Origin: Microvelia longipes
Taxonomy: Eukaryota > Arthropoda > Insecta > Hemiptera > Veliidae
Assembly: GCA_018340805.1 (NCBI GenBank)
Contig: JACMZG010001908.1
Coordinates: 47,149,298-47,213,297, forward strand
Direction: 5' to 3'
DNA: 64,000 nt
Part shown: positions 10,612-21,399 of the stretch, in pieces
Layout: the number at the start of each line of letters is the position of its first letter
Numbering within the stretch: position 1 is the stretch's first letter
Translations under genes and position numbers: made by a program
The notes under the pieces: generated by a model
Databases searched by the model: none
Seen by the model: only the letters and a program-made list of their open reading frames with translations
What the model was told of the DNA's origin: nothing

Positions 10612-11955
10612 TTAATTGTTCATTTGAAAGTTGCAAGGGAATTTAAAAATATTACCATACTTATCCATTGCAAATACAGTAAGACTAGACTGAAATCTTG
10701 GTAAAACCATATGTTCTATCTTTTCCCCTGTTAATTCCCAACTTTTTATTACTTTACCATAATCACCTCTAATCTGGACAACTTTCAATCCAGCTTGGCT
10801 CTGTAAAACAAGCCTACTGGAATCAAAGTTAATGTTAAAATCTAATGATTTCGTATTAAACCATTTATGATGAGCGAGAATGGCTAAACAACCAGGTGTG
10901 AAACTCGATTCATCTACAAATTTATTTTTCATCAATTTCTTAAAATTATTTACTTTAGATCGGAGAGAAGAATTAGTCAGATTAGGAATAAAATGAAGAT
11001 CAAACGTCGTTTCTTTTTTATTGCTGTTTAAACATGGTAAGAAAGCATTGTGAAATAAATGAAAATCAGTCGACATGATCCCTGAGCTTGGATGAGCTAA
11101 ATCAAATGTGTGGCCTAACTCATGACATAGACTCCCGATGCTGGCACTACAGCATCCACCTTGAGTCCCTCTGTACCAAACATTATAATTTAACGGAGGA
11201 TCTAATTGAGTTTTATCTTTAAATTTATCTAAAACTTCATCTACTGACGAAGGCCAAGTGAAAACAGGATGAGAATCTATTAAAGCAAGCCCACCTGACC
11301 CAAGGGCTATTTCGTAAACTTTATTAACATTAGAATCAGTCAGTAAAGCAACTCCTAAGTACTTGAACTTTGAACAACCAATACTTGAATTCATTATTTC
11401 TCTACCTATAGATTCCCATAGAACTTCAGAGCCTAACTGTCTTGCGCTCTCTAACGATATAGTGCTATGAAATAAATGACATCCAGCTTTATCATAGATA
11501 TCGTCTATCAAAACAAAAGTCCTGTGTCCATAACCACTTTCATATAACTTCTCTGCGTAAAAACACTGAAGAAGCTTGGCACAAAAACTGATTCTACTTA
11601 AAATAACACAATACTCGTTATTGTTGACATTATTACCGTTACTCTCATTAAAAACAATAAGCAAAGGAAAAACACAGAAATCTGTGACCTTTTTACTGTA
11701 AATCAAACATATTTTTATACTAATGCCATCAAAATTTAAAACAATTTCATTTCTACCCTTATTTAAAAGCACTAAACATCTAAAATTGGAATTGAAAACA
11801 GGCCAGCTGTTAACCTTCCCGTTGCACTCACAAGCAATCAAACTATTGACAGGTGAATTCACTTCATTAGAATATATAACTCCTTTCAATAAAACTAACG
11901 AATAACATATAACATCGTTATTATTAAAATTTGTCACTTCAATAGTAGAACTCAT
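10612..11955 (-). CDS. Putative zinc metallopeptidase (YIL108W type)
   Basis: An intact, intronless 447-residue protein. Residues 278-288 read HELGHTFDLAH, an HExxH zinc site extended by a third histidine, with GIMSTDF (residues 292-298) just after it giving the Met-turn-like segment. The preceding YRGTQGGCCSASIGS and the C-terminal beta-rich region (GLKVVQIRGDYGKVIKSWEL) match the family of putative fungal/animal metallopeptidases named after yeast YIL108W, which join a peptidase domain to a jacalin-like C-terminal domain. Substrate and cellular role are not established for the family. There is no signal peptide, so it is probably intracellular. The ATG at 11955 is preceded by in-frame-free AT-rich sequence. 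A 15-kb transposon begins 138 bp upstream, so its promoter is either very short or disrupted. Unlike its neighbours, the frame is unbroken. Confidence 0.85.
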   Translation of the reverse strand: MSSTIEVTNFNNNDVICYSLVLLKGVIYSNEVNSPVNSLIACECNGKVNSWPVFNSNFRCLVLLNKGRNEIVLNFDGISIKICLIYSKKVTDFCVFPLLIVFNESNGNNVNNNEYCVILSRISFCAKLLQCFYAEKLYESGYGHRTFVLIDDIYDKAGCHLFHSTISLESARQLGSEVLWESIGREIMNSSIGCSKFKYLGVALLTDSNVNKVYEIALGSGGLALIDSHPVFTWPSSVDEVLDKFKDKTQLDPPLNYNVWYRGTQGGCCSASIGSLCHELGHTFDLAHPSSGIMSTDFHLFHNAFLPCLNSNKKETTFDLHFIPNLTNSSLRSKVNNFKKLMKNKFVDESSFTPGCLAILAHHKWFNTKSLDFNINFDSSRLVLQSQAGLKVVQIRGDYGKVIKSWELTGEKIEHMVLPRFQSSLTVFAMDKYGNIFKFPCNFQMNN

Positions 11956-12082
11956 CGCTCAAGTCATTTATAACGTAAATTAAAGACTTTGTTTCAATAT
12001 AATAAACTATTTATGCATTATTTGATTTAAAATACGAAATTCCATTATTACTTAGTCACAAATACAAATTAACTAAATATCA
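11956..12082 (-). promoter_or_regulatory. Residual 5' flank of the metallopeptidase gene
   Basis: Only 127 bases separate the start codon from the transposon target duplication. The flank is AT-rich with TATAATAAAC-like stretches, but no promoter element can be assigned. Confidence 0.3.
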
Positions 12083-12093
12083 TTTTTAAACTA
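12083..12093. repeat. Left target-site duplication of the 15-kb transposon
   Basis: TTTTTAAACTA abuts the terminal CGGAGGGTCCC. The identical 11 bases in the same orientation follow the other end at 27248-27258. Confidence 0.85.
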
Positions 12094-12161
12094 CGGAGGG
12101 TCCCTTTAGAATTAATTCTGGCGTCCACTCAAAAATATGGAAAAACCCGGGTTCATTACAC

Positions 12162-12250
12162 AATCCAGGTATAAAGTATGCCTGGATTAGTATTTTACCC
12201 TTAAAAAGATATAATTGTCAATTTATTGACAGTATAGGGCGTTTAAACGC
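12162..12250. promoter_or_regulatory. Subterminal palindrome cluster of the transposon
   Basis: Three inverted repeats lie close together: AATCCAGGTATA/TATGCCTGGATT (12162-12187), TGTCAA/TTGACA (12216-12231) and the perfect GCGTTTAAACGC (12239-12250). All three recur in mirror order at the right end (about 27089-27181). They are candidates for transposase binding sites, by inference only. Confidence 0.5.
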
Positions 12251-12419
12251 AATTAACTTATTGCATTATAAAATTATGATTCATTACAAACTTTTAAATA
12301 CAAAAATGTAAAATAATAATGATAAAATAAAAAAAAGGACTATTGTCTTAAAATACGTAAACATACATACATTGCATCATAACAAACATTACACTAACCT
12401 ATTCATAAACCGATTCAAA

Positions 12420-15400
12420 TATTGTTACAACATATAAGCTATATAACAGTAAACTGCATTCTATACACAACAAATATATTCCATTCTCCAATATGTGACG
12501 CGTAGAATTTTTAATTTATTTCGTAACATATAAATAATGGCATATGAATACAGTGAATAAGAGCAAATGTCATTCTTAGTTTAATGCTAACGTTCATAAT
12601 CAAATCCCAATATTGTTACAACATTGAGCTATATACAGTAAACTGCATTCTATACACAACAATATATTGCATTCTGCAATATGTGACGCGTAGAATTTTT
12701 AATTTATTTAACATATATATTATGGTATATGAATAACAGTGAATAAGAGCAAATGTCATTTCTTAGTTTAATGCTAACGTTCCATAAACAAATCCCAATA
12801 TTGTTACATCATATGAGCTATATAACAGTAAACTGCATTCTATACACAACAATATATCGCATTCTGCAATATGTGACGCGTAGTATTTTTAATTTATTTT
12901 GTAACATATATATTATGGTATATGAATAACAGTGGAATAAGAAAAAAGGTCATTTCTTAGTTTAATGCTAACGTTCATAAACAAATCCCAATATTGTTAC
13001 AACATAGCTATATAACAGTAAACTGCATTCTATACACAACAATATATTGCATTGTAATATGTGACGCGTGGAATATTTAATTTATTTGTAACATATATAT
13101 TATGGTATATATATATAACAATGGAATAAGAGCAAATGTCATTTCTTAGTTTAATGCTAACGTTCCATAAACAAATCCCAATATTGTTACATCATATGAG
13201 CTATATAACAGTAAACTGCATTCTATACACAACAATATATCGCATTCTGCAATATGTGACGCGTAGTATTTTAATTTATTTTGTAACATATATATTATGG
13301 TATATGTATAACAGTGGAATAAGAGCAAATGTCATTTCTTAGTTTAATGCTAACGTTCCATAAACAAATCCCAATATTGTTACATCATATGAGCTATATA
13401 ACAGTAAACTGCATTCTATACACAACAATATATTGCATTCTGTAATATGTGACGCGTGGAATTTTTAATTTATTTTGTAACATATAAATTATGGTATATG
13501 AATAACAGTGAATAAGAGCAAATGTCATTTCTTAGTTTAATGCTAACGTTCCATAAACAACCCAATATTGTTACATCATATGAGCTATATAACAGTAAAC
13601 TGCATTCTATACACAACAATATATTGCATTCTGTAATATGTGACGCGTGGTATTTTTAATTTATTTTGTAACATATATATTATGGTATATGTATAACAGT
13701 GGAATAAGAGCAAATGTCATTTCTTAGTTTAATGCTAACGTTCCATAAACAAATCCCAATATTGTTACATCATATGAGCTATATAACAGTAAACTGCATT
13801 CTATACACAACAATATATTGCATTCTGTAATATGTGACGCGTAGTATTTTTAATTTATTTTGTAACATATAATTATGGATATGAAACAGTGAATAAGAGC
13901 AAATGTCATTTCTTAGTTTAATGCTAACGTTCCATAAACAAATCCCAATATTGTTACAACATGAGCTATATAACAGTAAACTGCATTCTATACACAACAA
14001 TATATTGCATTCTGCAATATGTGACGCGTAGTATTTTAATTTATTTTGTAACATATATATTATGGATATGATAACAGTGGAATAAGAGCAAATGTCATTT
14101 CTTAGTTTAATGCTAACGTTCCATAAACAAATCCCAATATTGTTACATCATATGAGCTATATAACAGTAAACTGCATTCTATACACAACAATATATCGCA
14201 TTCTGTAATATGTGACGCGTGGAATTTTTAATTTATTTTGTAACATATAAATTATGATATATGAATAACAGTGGAATAAGAGCAAATGTCATTTCTTAGT
14301 TTAATGCTAACGTTCCATAAACAAATCCCAATATTGTTACAACATATGAGCTATATAACAGTAAACTGCATTCTATACACAACAATATATTGCATTCTGT
14401 AATATGTGACGCGTAGTATTTTTAATTATTTGTAACATATAAATTATGGTATATGAATAACAGTGGAATAAGAGCAAATGTCATTTCTTAGTTTAATGCT
14501 AACGTTCATAAACAAATCCCAATATTGTTATCATATGAGCTATATAACAGTAAACTGCATTCTATACACAACAATATATTGCATTCTGCAATATGTGACG
14601 CGTAGTATTTTTAATTTATTTTGTAACATATAATTATGTATATGAATAACAGTGGAATAAGAGCAAAGTCATTTCTTAGTTTAATGCTAACGTTCATAAA
14701 CAAATCCCAATATTGTTACAACATGAAGCTATATAACAGTAAACTGCATTCTATACACAACAATATATCGCATTCTGTAAATATGTGACGCGTAATTTTT
14801 AATTTTTTGTAACATATAAATTATGTATATGTATAACATGGAATAAGAGCAAATGTCATTTCTTAGTTTAATGCTAACGTTCATAAACAATCCCAATATT
14901 GTTACAAATGAGCTATATAACAGTAAACTGCATTCTATACACAACAATATATTGCATTCTGCAATATGTGACGCGTAGTATTTTTAATTTATTTTGTAAC
15001 ATATATATTATGGTATATGTATAACAGTGGAATAAGAAGCAAATGTCATTTCTTAGTTTAATGCTAACGTTCATAAACAAATCCCAATATTGTTACAACA
15101 TATGAGCTATATAACAGTAAACTGCATTCTATACACAACAATATATTGCATTCTGCAATATGTGACGCGTGAATTTTTAATTTATTTGTAACATATATTT
15201 ATGGTATATATATATAACAGTGGAATAAGAGCAAATGTCATTTCTTAGTTTAATGCTAACGTTCCATAAACAAATCCCAATATTGTTACATCATATAGCT
15301 ATATACAGTAAACTGCATTCTATACACAACAATATATCGCATTCTGCAATATGTGACGCGTAGTATTTTTAATTTATTTTGTAACATATATATTATAGTA

Positions 15401-16148
15401 TATGAATAACAGTGGAATAAGAGCAAATGTCATTTCTTAGTTTAATGCTAACGTTCATAAACAAATCCCAATATTGTTATAGCTATATAACAGTAAACTG
15501 CATTCTATACACAACAATATATCGCATTCTGTAAATATGTGACGCGTAGAATTTTAATTTATTTGTAACATATAATATGGTATATGATATAACAGTGAAT
15601 AAGAGCAAATGTCATTTCTTAGTTTAATGCTAACGTTCCATAAACAAATCCCAATATTGTTACATCATATGAGCTATATAACAGTAAACTGCATTCTATA
15701 CACAACAATATATTGCATTCTGCAATATGTGACGCGTAGTATTTTTAATTTATTTCGTAACATATATATTATGGCATATGATAACAGTGGAATAAGAGCA
15801 AATGTCATTTCTTAGTTTAATGCTAACGTTCCATAAACAAATCCCAATATTGTTACAACATATGAGCTATATAACAGTAAACTGCATTCTATACACAACA
15901 ATATATTGCATTCTGCAATATGTGACGCGTAGTATTTTTAATTTATTTTGTAACATATAATTATGATATATGAATAACAGTGGAATAAGAAAAAATCATT
16001 TCTTAGTTTAATGCTAACGTTCCATAAACCAATCCCAATATTGTTACAACATAAGCTATATAACAGTAAACTGCATTCTATACACAATATATTGCATTCT
16101 CAATATGTGACGGGTAGCATTTTTAATTTATTTCGTAGCATATATATA
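12420..16148 (+). repeat. Left satellite array, about 20 copies of a 190-bp unit
   Basis: The marker GTGACGCGT recurs about every 190 bases from 12495 to 16107. Other constant blocks of each unit are TTAGTTTAATGCTAACGTTC, CAATATTGTTAC, AACAGTAAACTGCATTCTAT and AACATATATATTATGG. Copies differ mostly by one-base indels and a few substitutions. Open frames through the array are by-products of the repeat. Confidence 0.95.
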
Positions 16149-16169
16149 ATAGCATACTAAAAAAATTGC

Positions 16170-16660
16170 TTTGTAAATTGTTAATTATATAATGGTGCAG
16201 GGCCAAAAAAGTGAATGGCCTTAATTGTTAACCCCTACTCTAAGTAACATATTTAGAGTATTCAGTGGGTAAATAAAGTTAAATGATTTTAACAATGAGA
16301 ATTCCAAAAAAAAAAATTGTGGGAAATGCCAGGTAGAAGTGCACTTACTGGTATTTCCCTACGCTTGGGGTAATTGACCAGGTAGGTTCTGCAGTTAAGC
16401 CTACACAGACGCCGATTTCAATAGGATGATCAAGTTTTACTTAATCCTTTTACATTTTATGGGGTGTGTCATAAATAAATCCTATTTAGTTGAGGGTTTT
16501 TAATTTTTTTGGGATTTTCCTTATTTAAAATTATTTACCTTTTGACTTTATCTTCGACTGAATACTCTAAATATGTTATTTAGATTAAAGGGTTAACGGA
16601 TTAAGGTCATTCACTTTTTTGGCCCTGAACCATTTCATAATTATTAATATTTAAAGTAAT
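16170..16660. repeat. Nested palindrome inside the left TIR
   Basis: GGGCCAAAAAAGTGAATGGCC at about 16201 has its complement at about 16605-16628. The arms extend through GTTAACCC and ATATTTAGAGTATTCAGT on each side (each about 110 bp). The right TIR keeps only the inner arm (about 22205-22290) and middle. The palindrome could be a small TIR element inserted in an ancestor or a local fold-back. Confidence 0.65.
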
Positions 16661-16841
16661 TCTTTTTAGTATGCAATTATGACAAAAATTATAATTTTTT
16701 ACCTTATAACAGGAGAGAAAAACATTGCAAGAAGAGAAAATTGGAGCTTTCTTTTTCCATCTGGTTTGCGCCCTTTTTATTTTATTAACATGAGTGATTA
16801 TAAGTAATTTAACACATCTCTTATATTAAAATAAAATGAAT

Positions 16842-17055
16842 TCAGGCATCAGAGTTCTTTGCTGCAGTAACAGCTATTTTCCCTTCATATTGTAAAGCTT
16901 CATTAGACATCGATACTAATGATGAAAATAAATCAGGATTAAGGAGACCCATTCTAAAAAATTCTACTATCACTACTGTCACGCAGAACTTTATACAATG
17001 GCTCTCCCCCCCTGACCTAACTGTGACGTATTTGATATCATTTTCTTAGCTGACC
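16842..17055 (-). CDS. Conserved short frame in the left TIR
   Basis: About 68 codons open on the minus strand, ending NSDA then TGA. It shares GLLNPDLFSSL, VTVRSGGE, KFCVTVV and IAVTAAK with the frame in the right TIR (21147-21332, plus). There is no recognisable domain. It may be a 3' terminal exon of the minus-strand transposase unit, which would be read into it. Function is unknown. Confidence 0.4.
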
Positions 17056-17441
17056 TAATCATTTTGTTATTGAAGTTGACTTATAAATTACTATTTACAA
17101 CTTATTATCAATAAACATATATTACACATTTAATATAATACAACTATAATTAACATATATGACTAATAACTTGGCACATTTTTTACCTTAATATCTATGG
17201 GCATAATGAGCAATAAGTAACTACAGTAACGAGATTAAACTCACCAAAATGGGCACTGCGTTACCTTTATTAACTTATTTTGCTAATTAGCATGATAACT
17301 TATAACTAGAAGTACATAAAAACTTTCTATAAATTTTATAGCTGCCAAGGCGTTGTACGTGTTTGACTTAAATTTTATGCTACATCTTAACCTAAACGTA
17401 TTATTAATCGTATTGTGTATTATTTTTAAATATGTAAATAG

Positions 17442-17819
17442 TTATTCTATACCGGTAATGTTGTTGCTCATACAAATATGGCATGATACATCATCTATTT
17501 CTGCTTGCTCAATATTAAGTTTTTTCTTGAGTCTGGCATTGTAACAATTTATATGAAACCATCTTTTACAATATGTGCACTCTACCCAATCTAAGTTTTG
17601 ACTCTCGTTGTAAATAGTGAGACAGTATAAACAATTATTTTCTATGCTGTCACTTTCATTTAAAATAGAATCCATGAAATATTTCCTTGCATCATTTGGC
17701 CTAAAACTTTCTGTCAAGTCTAATCCGTTTATAAGTTTACGGAAGAATTCTAATACATAAACCCCGCAATCTATTGACCCTTGTTGTTGTGGATAATCAA
17801 GTACGTATATCCCAATCAA
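17442..17819 (-). pseudogene. Transposon ORF segment: Ulp1-type protease signature plus PHD finger
   Basis: Residues 10-24 of this 125-residue frame read PQQQGSIDCGVYVLE, the Gln and catalytic Cys block of C48 (Ulp1/SENP) cysteine proteases. The His/Asp half of the triad should lie upstream and is not seen. After a short linker comes a C4HC3 PHD-type zinc finger: CLYC, CTYC, HINC, CHIC. C48 domains cleave SUMO or similar proteins, and PHD fingers read histone tails. In transposons such domains are thought to assist the transposase, but their role is not established. It is the downstream part of the minus-strand transposase unit. Confidence 0.65.
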
Positions 17820-17929
17820 AACAATTAATATTAAATAAGGATAGGTTATTGTAACATTTTATAAAATCTAATATATACCTTAATTGCTCTATGAGTCATG
17901 CCTGCTTACTTTCTACACAAACTGATTCA

Positions 17930-18160
17930 TTCTAGGTAAACGATAGTCACGGAGTTTGAAACTCCGGTAACTGCTAATAAAAAGCTTTACAAATATACGC
18001 GCATTTAAAACGAAATATACTTGAAGAGATTTCAGCTGTTTTGATGCAGAGGTACAACGTACAGATTTAGGAGTACTAGGAATGACTAGATTTTGAATCC
18101 CGCGGAGGACTTGAAATGAAACTACATCGCTTTTTAGGAGACATTACTTTGTTTTGAAAT
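17930..18160 (-). pseudogene. Open segment between transposase tail and Ulp1 segment
   Basis: About 75-80 codons are open on the minus strand (for example VVSFQVLRGIQNLVIPSTP and SYRSFKLRDYRLPRMNQFV), ending in TAG. No domain is recognised. Its position suggests coding sequence linking the transposase and protease parts, perhaps an exon out of frame with its neighbours. Confidence 0.3.
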
Positions 18161-18163
18161 TGG

Positions 18164-19102
18164 CTATATAGCAAATGATAAGAAACAGTACGTTTTTTTT
18201 CTGGGATACCACTTTTCAACAGCATCATCTCCTTTATTAGTCTCCACACTTCTTCCTTTCCGTGTAGGTAACTTTATTATACTAGGACTACTTGATTTTT
18301 TGGTACTATTCTTGTTAGGTGACTTACAACTAGGGGACTTAAAACTAGTTGACTTATTATTGGGGGACTTAAAACTACTAGGACTACGTGAATTGGTTCC
18401 AGTGGTATGAGTCAAAGAATTTATATATATAGGCTTAGTCGAATGTAAACCTAAAGCAAAACCCTTGACTGTAGTATTAATAAACTCTCTTGAAGCATTA
18501 ATAAATTTCCCAACCCTTATATTTTTTTTACCCTTTAAAATTGAATTTTTTACAACCCTATTCCAATTTTCTACGTTGGCATTAGAATATCTTTTCATCT
18601 CTTGGCTGTCATAAGTGCAGCGAAGAATACCAGTAAATAGGGGCAGAACTTGTGCGTATCTAACAGCAAATCTCATGCCAATCCCAGGGATAAAATATTT
18701 ATTTTTTTGACTAGTTACATGACTTTCTTTAGCTAAATTATTAAGCACAGATTTAGTTATATCAATAAAATCTTTGGCAAAGGGATTCTCTTCCTTGCGT
18801 AAACTATCTGAAATTTCGTCAGATTCGGAATCAGAATAACTGTCCTCGAAATCAGAGTCCAGTGCCTCGTCATTTGACTTACATAACGATTCCATATAAT
18901 TATTAAAATCGGGAGGTTGATATTTGGATTCAGTTATTCTAACGAAATTTTTAAATTTTGATTTAATGACATTATAGTCTTTCTCTAAAAACAAAGAAGA
19001 CATAAAACCTACAACTAATATTTTTGCAGATGATTCAAAGGCATTCTGGACTTTCATCCTTTCATTCAAATATCTACAAATCATGTGAATAAAGAATAAC
19101 AT
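18164..19102 (-). pseudogene. Transposase C-terminal part, serine/lysine-rich tail
   Basis: A 312-residue frame continuing the transposase after a 1-base shift at about 19090-19105. The first third (FIHMICRYLNERM, EKDYNVIKSKFKNF) is helical. Residues 60-110 are acidic (DSDFEDSYSDSESDE). The last third is a low-complexity tail with FKSP, CKSP and KSPNKNSTKKSSSPS repeats, probably disordered and nuclear. The third catalytic acid of the DDE fold should be in this segment but I could not place it. Confidence 0.5.
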
Positions 19103-19620
19103 AAATATATTTTGACTAGTTCAGAAGGAAATGCCAAAGGACTTCCACACGCGACTTGATAAGCCAAATGTATATAGTTCTCTAACGTTATATTATTTAA
19201 ACCTAAAGTCACACCCCTCATTAAAGCCCATGAAAAATCTACAACAACAACATTAACAACTGGCCAAGATAAGCCACAACTATTAGTACAAAAATATCTA
19301 AATTTTTCAAAAGACTCTTTAATTACTGGAATCGTATGACTAGACCTAATAAATTGAATAAGAGGGACAAGTTTCATATTGAGAGATACCACCCCTGAAT
19401 AATAGAAAACTCTATTTAGTACACCTTTTACTGGTTTAACAATGCTGCCTGTGGAATCTACGTGCAATACAATACAATGCTGTACATTCTTTAACTTTTC
19501 TAACATAATTTCTAAATGTTTATGGCAATAGAAATCCAATTCCATTGGCTTGTCGTAATTCCAAAAATATCGTAAATAATTAGAGTACGTTTTAACCTCG
19601 TGTTCATAGAAACAATCCAA
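19081..19620 (-). pseudogene. MULE-like DDE transposase catalytic core (broken)
   Basis: A 179-residue frame with two blocks typical of an RNase H-fold DDE domain: CIVLHVDSTGSIV (first Asp, residues 49-61) and VNVVVVDFSWALMRG (second Asp, about residues 122-136), separated by LVPLIQFIRSSHTIP. This DSTG...DFSW type is known from large invertebrate DNA transposons. Upstream coding sequence continues to about 19770 in another frame (QDCRSKRVAKRLKWQS), shifted by one base at GAAAAG near 19635-19640. Downstream it is shifted into the 18164-19102 frame. The protein as read is therefore non-functional, unless the shifts are sequencing errors. Confidence 0.6.
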
Positions 19621-19775
19621 ATCTATATGATCTTTTCTATCAAATGACCTTCATTATTACTCTGCCATTTTAACCTTTTCGCAACCCTCTTACTCCTACA
19701 ATCCTGCATATGTCCTTTCTTATATAAATCCTCATCTGTCTCTGCAATACACATGTCTTGATATTCAGTCGTAGT
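19621..19775 (-). pseudogene. N-terminal transposase remnant, out of frame
   Basis: Open for about 48 codons on the minus strand (EYQDMCIAETDEDLYKKGHM), ending in TAG at the frame break just before 19620. The upstream side runs toward a long microsatellite that probably interrupts the gene. Basic and charged, with no assigned domain. Confidence 0.4.
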
Positions 19776-19961
19776 GTTCTTTCCATCTTTTTAATTGAAC
19801 TTCGCGGTCTTTTCCTCGCAGTTGATTAGTATTCATTACCTCATGTTCAACCTCCCTTTTATTCGCCCTCAAAAATATTACCGAAGTAAAATTATTCTTA
19901 GAAGTAAGTTAATAAATAGCTTATTATTCTATGTTCATTTTAACAAATTGTTAAAATTGTT

Positions 19962-20346
<385 letters not shown>

Positions 20347-20402
20347 AATAAATAAGCAACAATCGTTTTCTTCAATTGCATATTGTCATTTTAATGCATT
20401 AG

Positions 20403-20805
20403 GTGTTGCCGGTACCAGCTCTTCAAATTGATCACGGGAGAGAGAGTGTAGAGGAAGTGATGGCCGTCATCAACAAAGTTTTGTGGTCTTTTGATGGCTC
20501 AAACATCAAAATCATTAGGACACACGACTTGCTTTGTCATTCTGATGGATCTCCAGACTTGAGTCTCTTTGAGAAGTAAGTAAATATTAATTATGTATAA
20601 CATATATTGTCATAGGAATGACATTATTATAACATTATTATAACTTTTTTAAACCGGTATACTTATATTCAAGTTTTTTTTTAATGACATCTTCTTTTAC
20701 AGGTTTATAGGAAATAGAAAAAGACGTGACTTGGTTCATTTGAACGCTGAAGGATATGGGTATATTTTACAACGTTTGGCTCATGAAATCTTGTCAGACT
20801 TATAG
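20403..20805 (+). CDS. SGNH/GDSL-hydrolase-like C-terminal exons carried by the transposon
   Basis: Two exons, 20403-20575 (phase 2 exit at GTAAGT) and 20703-20805 (acceptor CTTTTACAG), join to give about 91 residues ending LAHEILSDL and TAG. The end has [14 protein letters not shown], the D..HLN..GY block holding the catalytic Asp/His of SGNH esterases. The first exon ([33 protein letters not shown]) fits the region before it. The nucleophile-Ser block would be in an upstream exon, now possibly destroyed by the microsatellite. It runs divergently from the transposase, so it may be captured cargo or a normal accessory gene of this transposon type. Family assignment is moderate. Confidence 0.45.
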
Positions 20806-20939
20806 TTTTAAGGTTGGTATTTTTATTATAATTGTATTATAGTAAATTGAAATGAAAGTTACAAGTAATTGTAATTTATGAATTTTCAAGCCAACATGTT
20901 ATTACAATTTGGTCATTACTCAATTACAGTTCTTGTTAC

Positions 20940-20996
20940 AGGTTTATAAAAGAAGTGACTTGGTTCATCTGAACACAGAAGAATGTAGGATAAACA
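20940..20996 (+). pseudogene. Degenerate duplicate of the last SGNH-like exon
   Basis: CAGGTTTATAAAAGAAGTGA followed by CTTGGTTCATCTGAAC repeats the start of the 20703 exon with small deletions, then stops. It is a partial tandem duplication about 240 bp downstream. Confidence 0.55.
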
Positions 20997-21146
20997 TAAA
21001 ATATTTTAAATATTATTAGTATTAATCACCATTGGATATAATTATTAAATTTTAAGTTGTAAATAGTAATTAATAAGTCATTTATATTTAATCATGTATT
21101 TCAATAATAAAATGGTTAGGTCAGCTTAGCAAATAATACATAATAA

Positions 21147-21332
21147 GTGACAGTTAGGTCAGGGGGGGAGAACCATTGCAATAAGTTCTGCGTGACAGTA
21201 GTAGCAGTAGAATTTTTTGGAATGGGTCTCCTTAATCCTGATTTATTTTCATCATTATCATCGATCTCCAATGTAACTTCACAACATAAAGGAATAATAG
21301 CTGTTACTGCTGCGAAGTACTCTAATGACTGA
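21147..21332 (+). CDS. Conserved short frame in the right TIR
   Basis: 61 codons, counterpart of the left-TIR frame at 16842-17055: VTVRSGGEN, KFCVTVVAVEFF, MGLLNPDLFSSL, IAVTAAK. Both copies stay open despite many base differences. It lies downstream of the SGNH-like exons on the same strand and could be their 3' exon. Function unknown. Confidence 0.4.
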   Translation: MTVRSGGENHCNKFCVTVVAVEFFGMGLLNPDLFSSLSSISNVTSQHKGIIAVTAAKYSND

Positions 21333-21399
21333 ATTCATTTTAATTTAATATGAGAGATGTGTTAAAAAACTTCTAATCCCTCATGTTAATAAAAATGAC

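Larger units (their letters stand above)
12094..17110 (+). repeat. Left terminal inverted repeat (about 5.0 kb)
   Basis: It pairs with 21045-27247. In order from the end it comprises the terminal 330 bp with three short palindromes, the satellite array, a nested palindrome near 16.2-16.65 kb, and a short conserved frame (about 16842-17055, minus). The inner boundary is approximate. Confidence 0.75.

Noticed and set aside
13136..15815. Several 60-90-codon frames in the left array, similar to one at 23912-24112
   Set aside because: They read through the 190-bp units, occur on both strands, and appear or vanish with single-base indels.
12420..16148. CRISPR-like regular repeats
   Set aside because: The unit is about 190 bp with no short-repeat/unique-spacer layout, and the context is eukaryotic.
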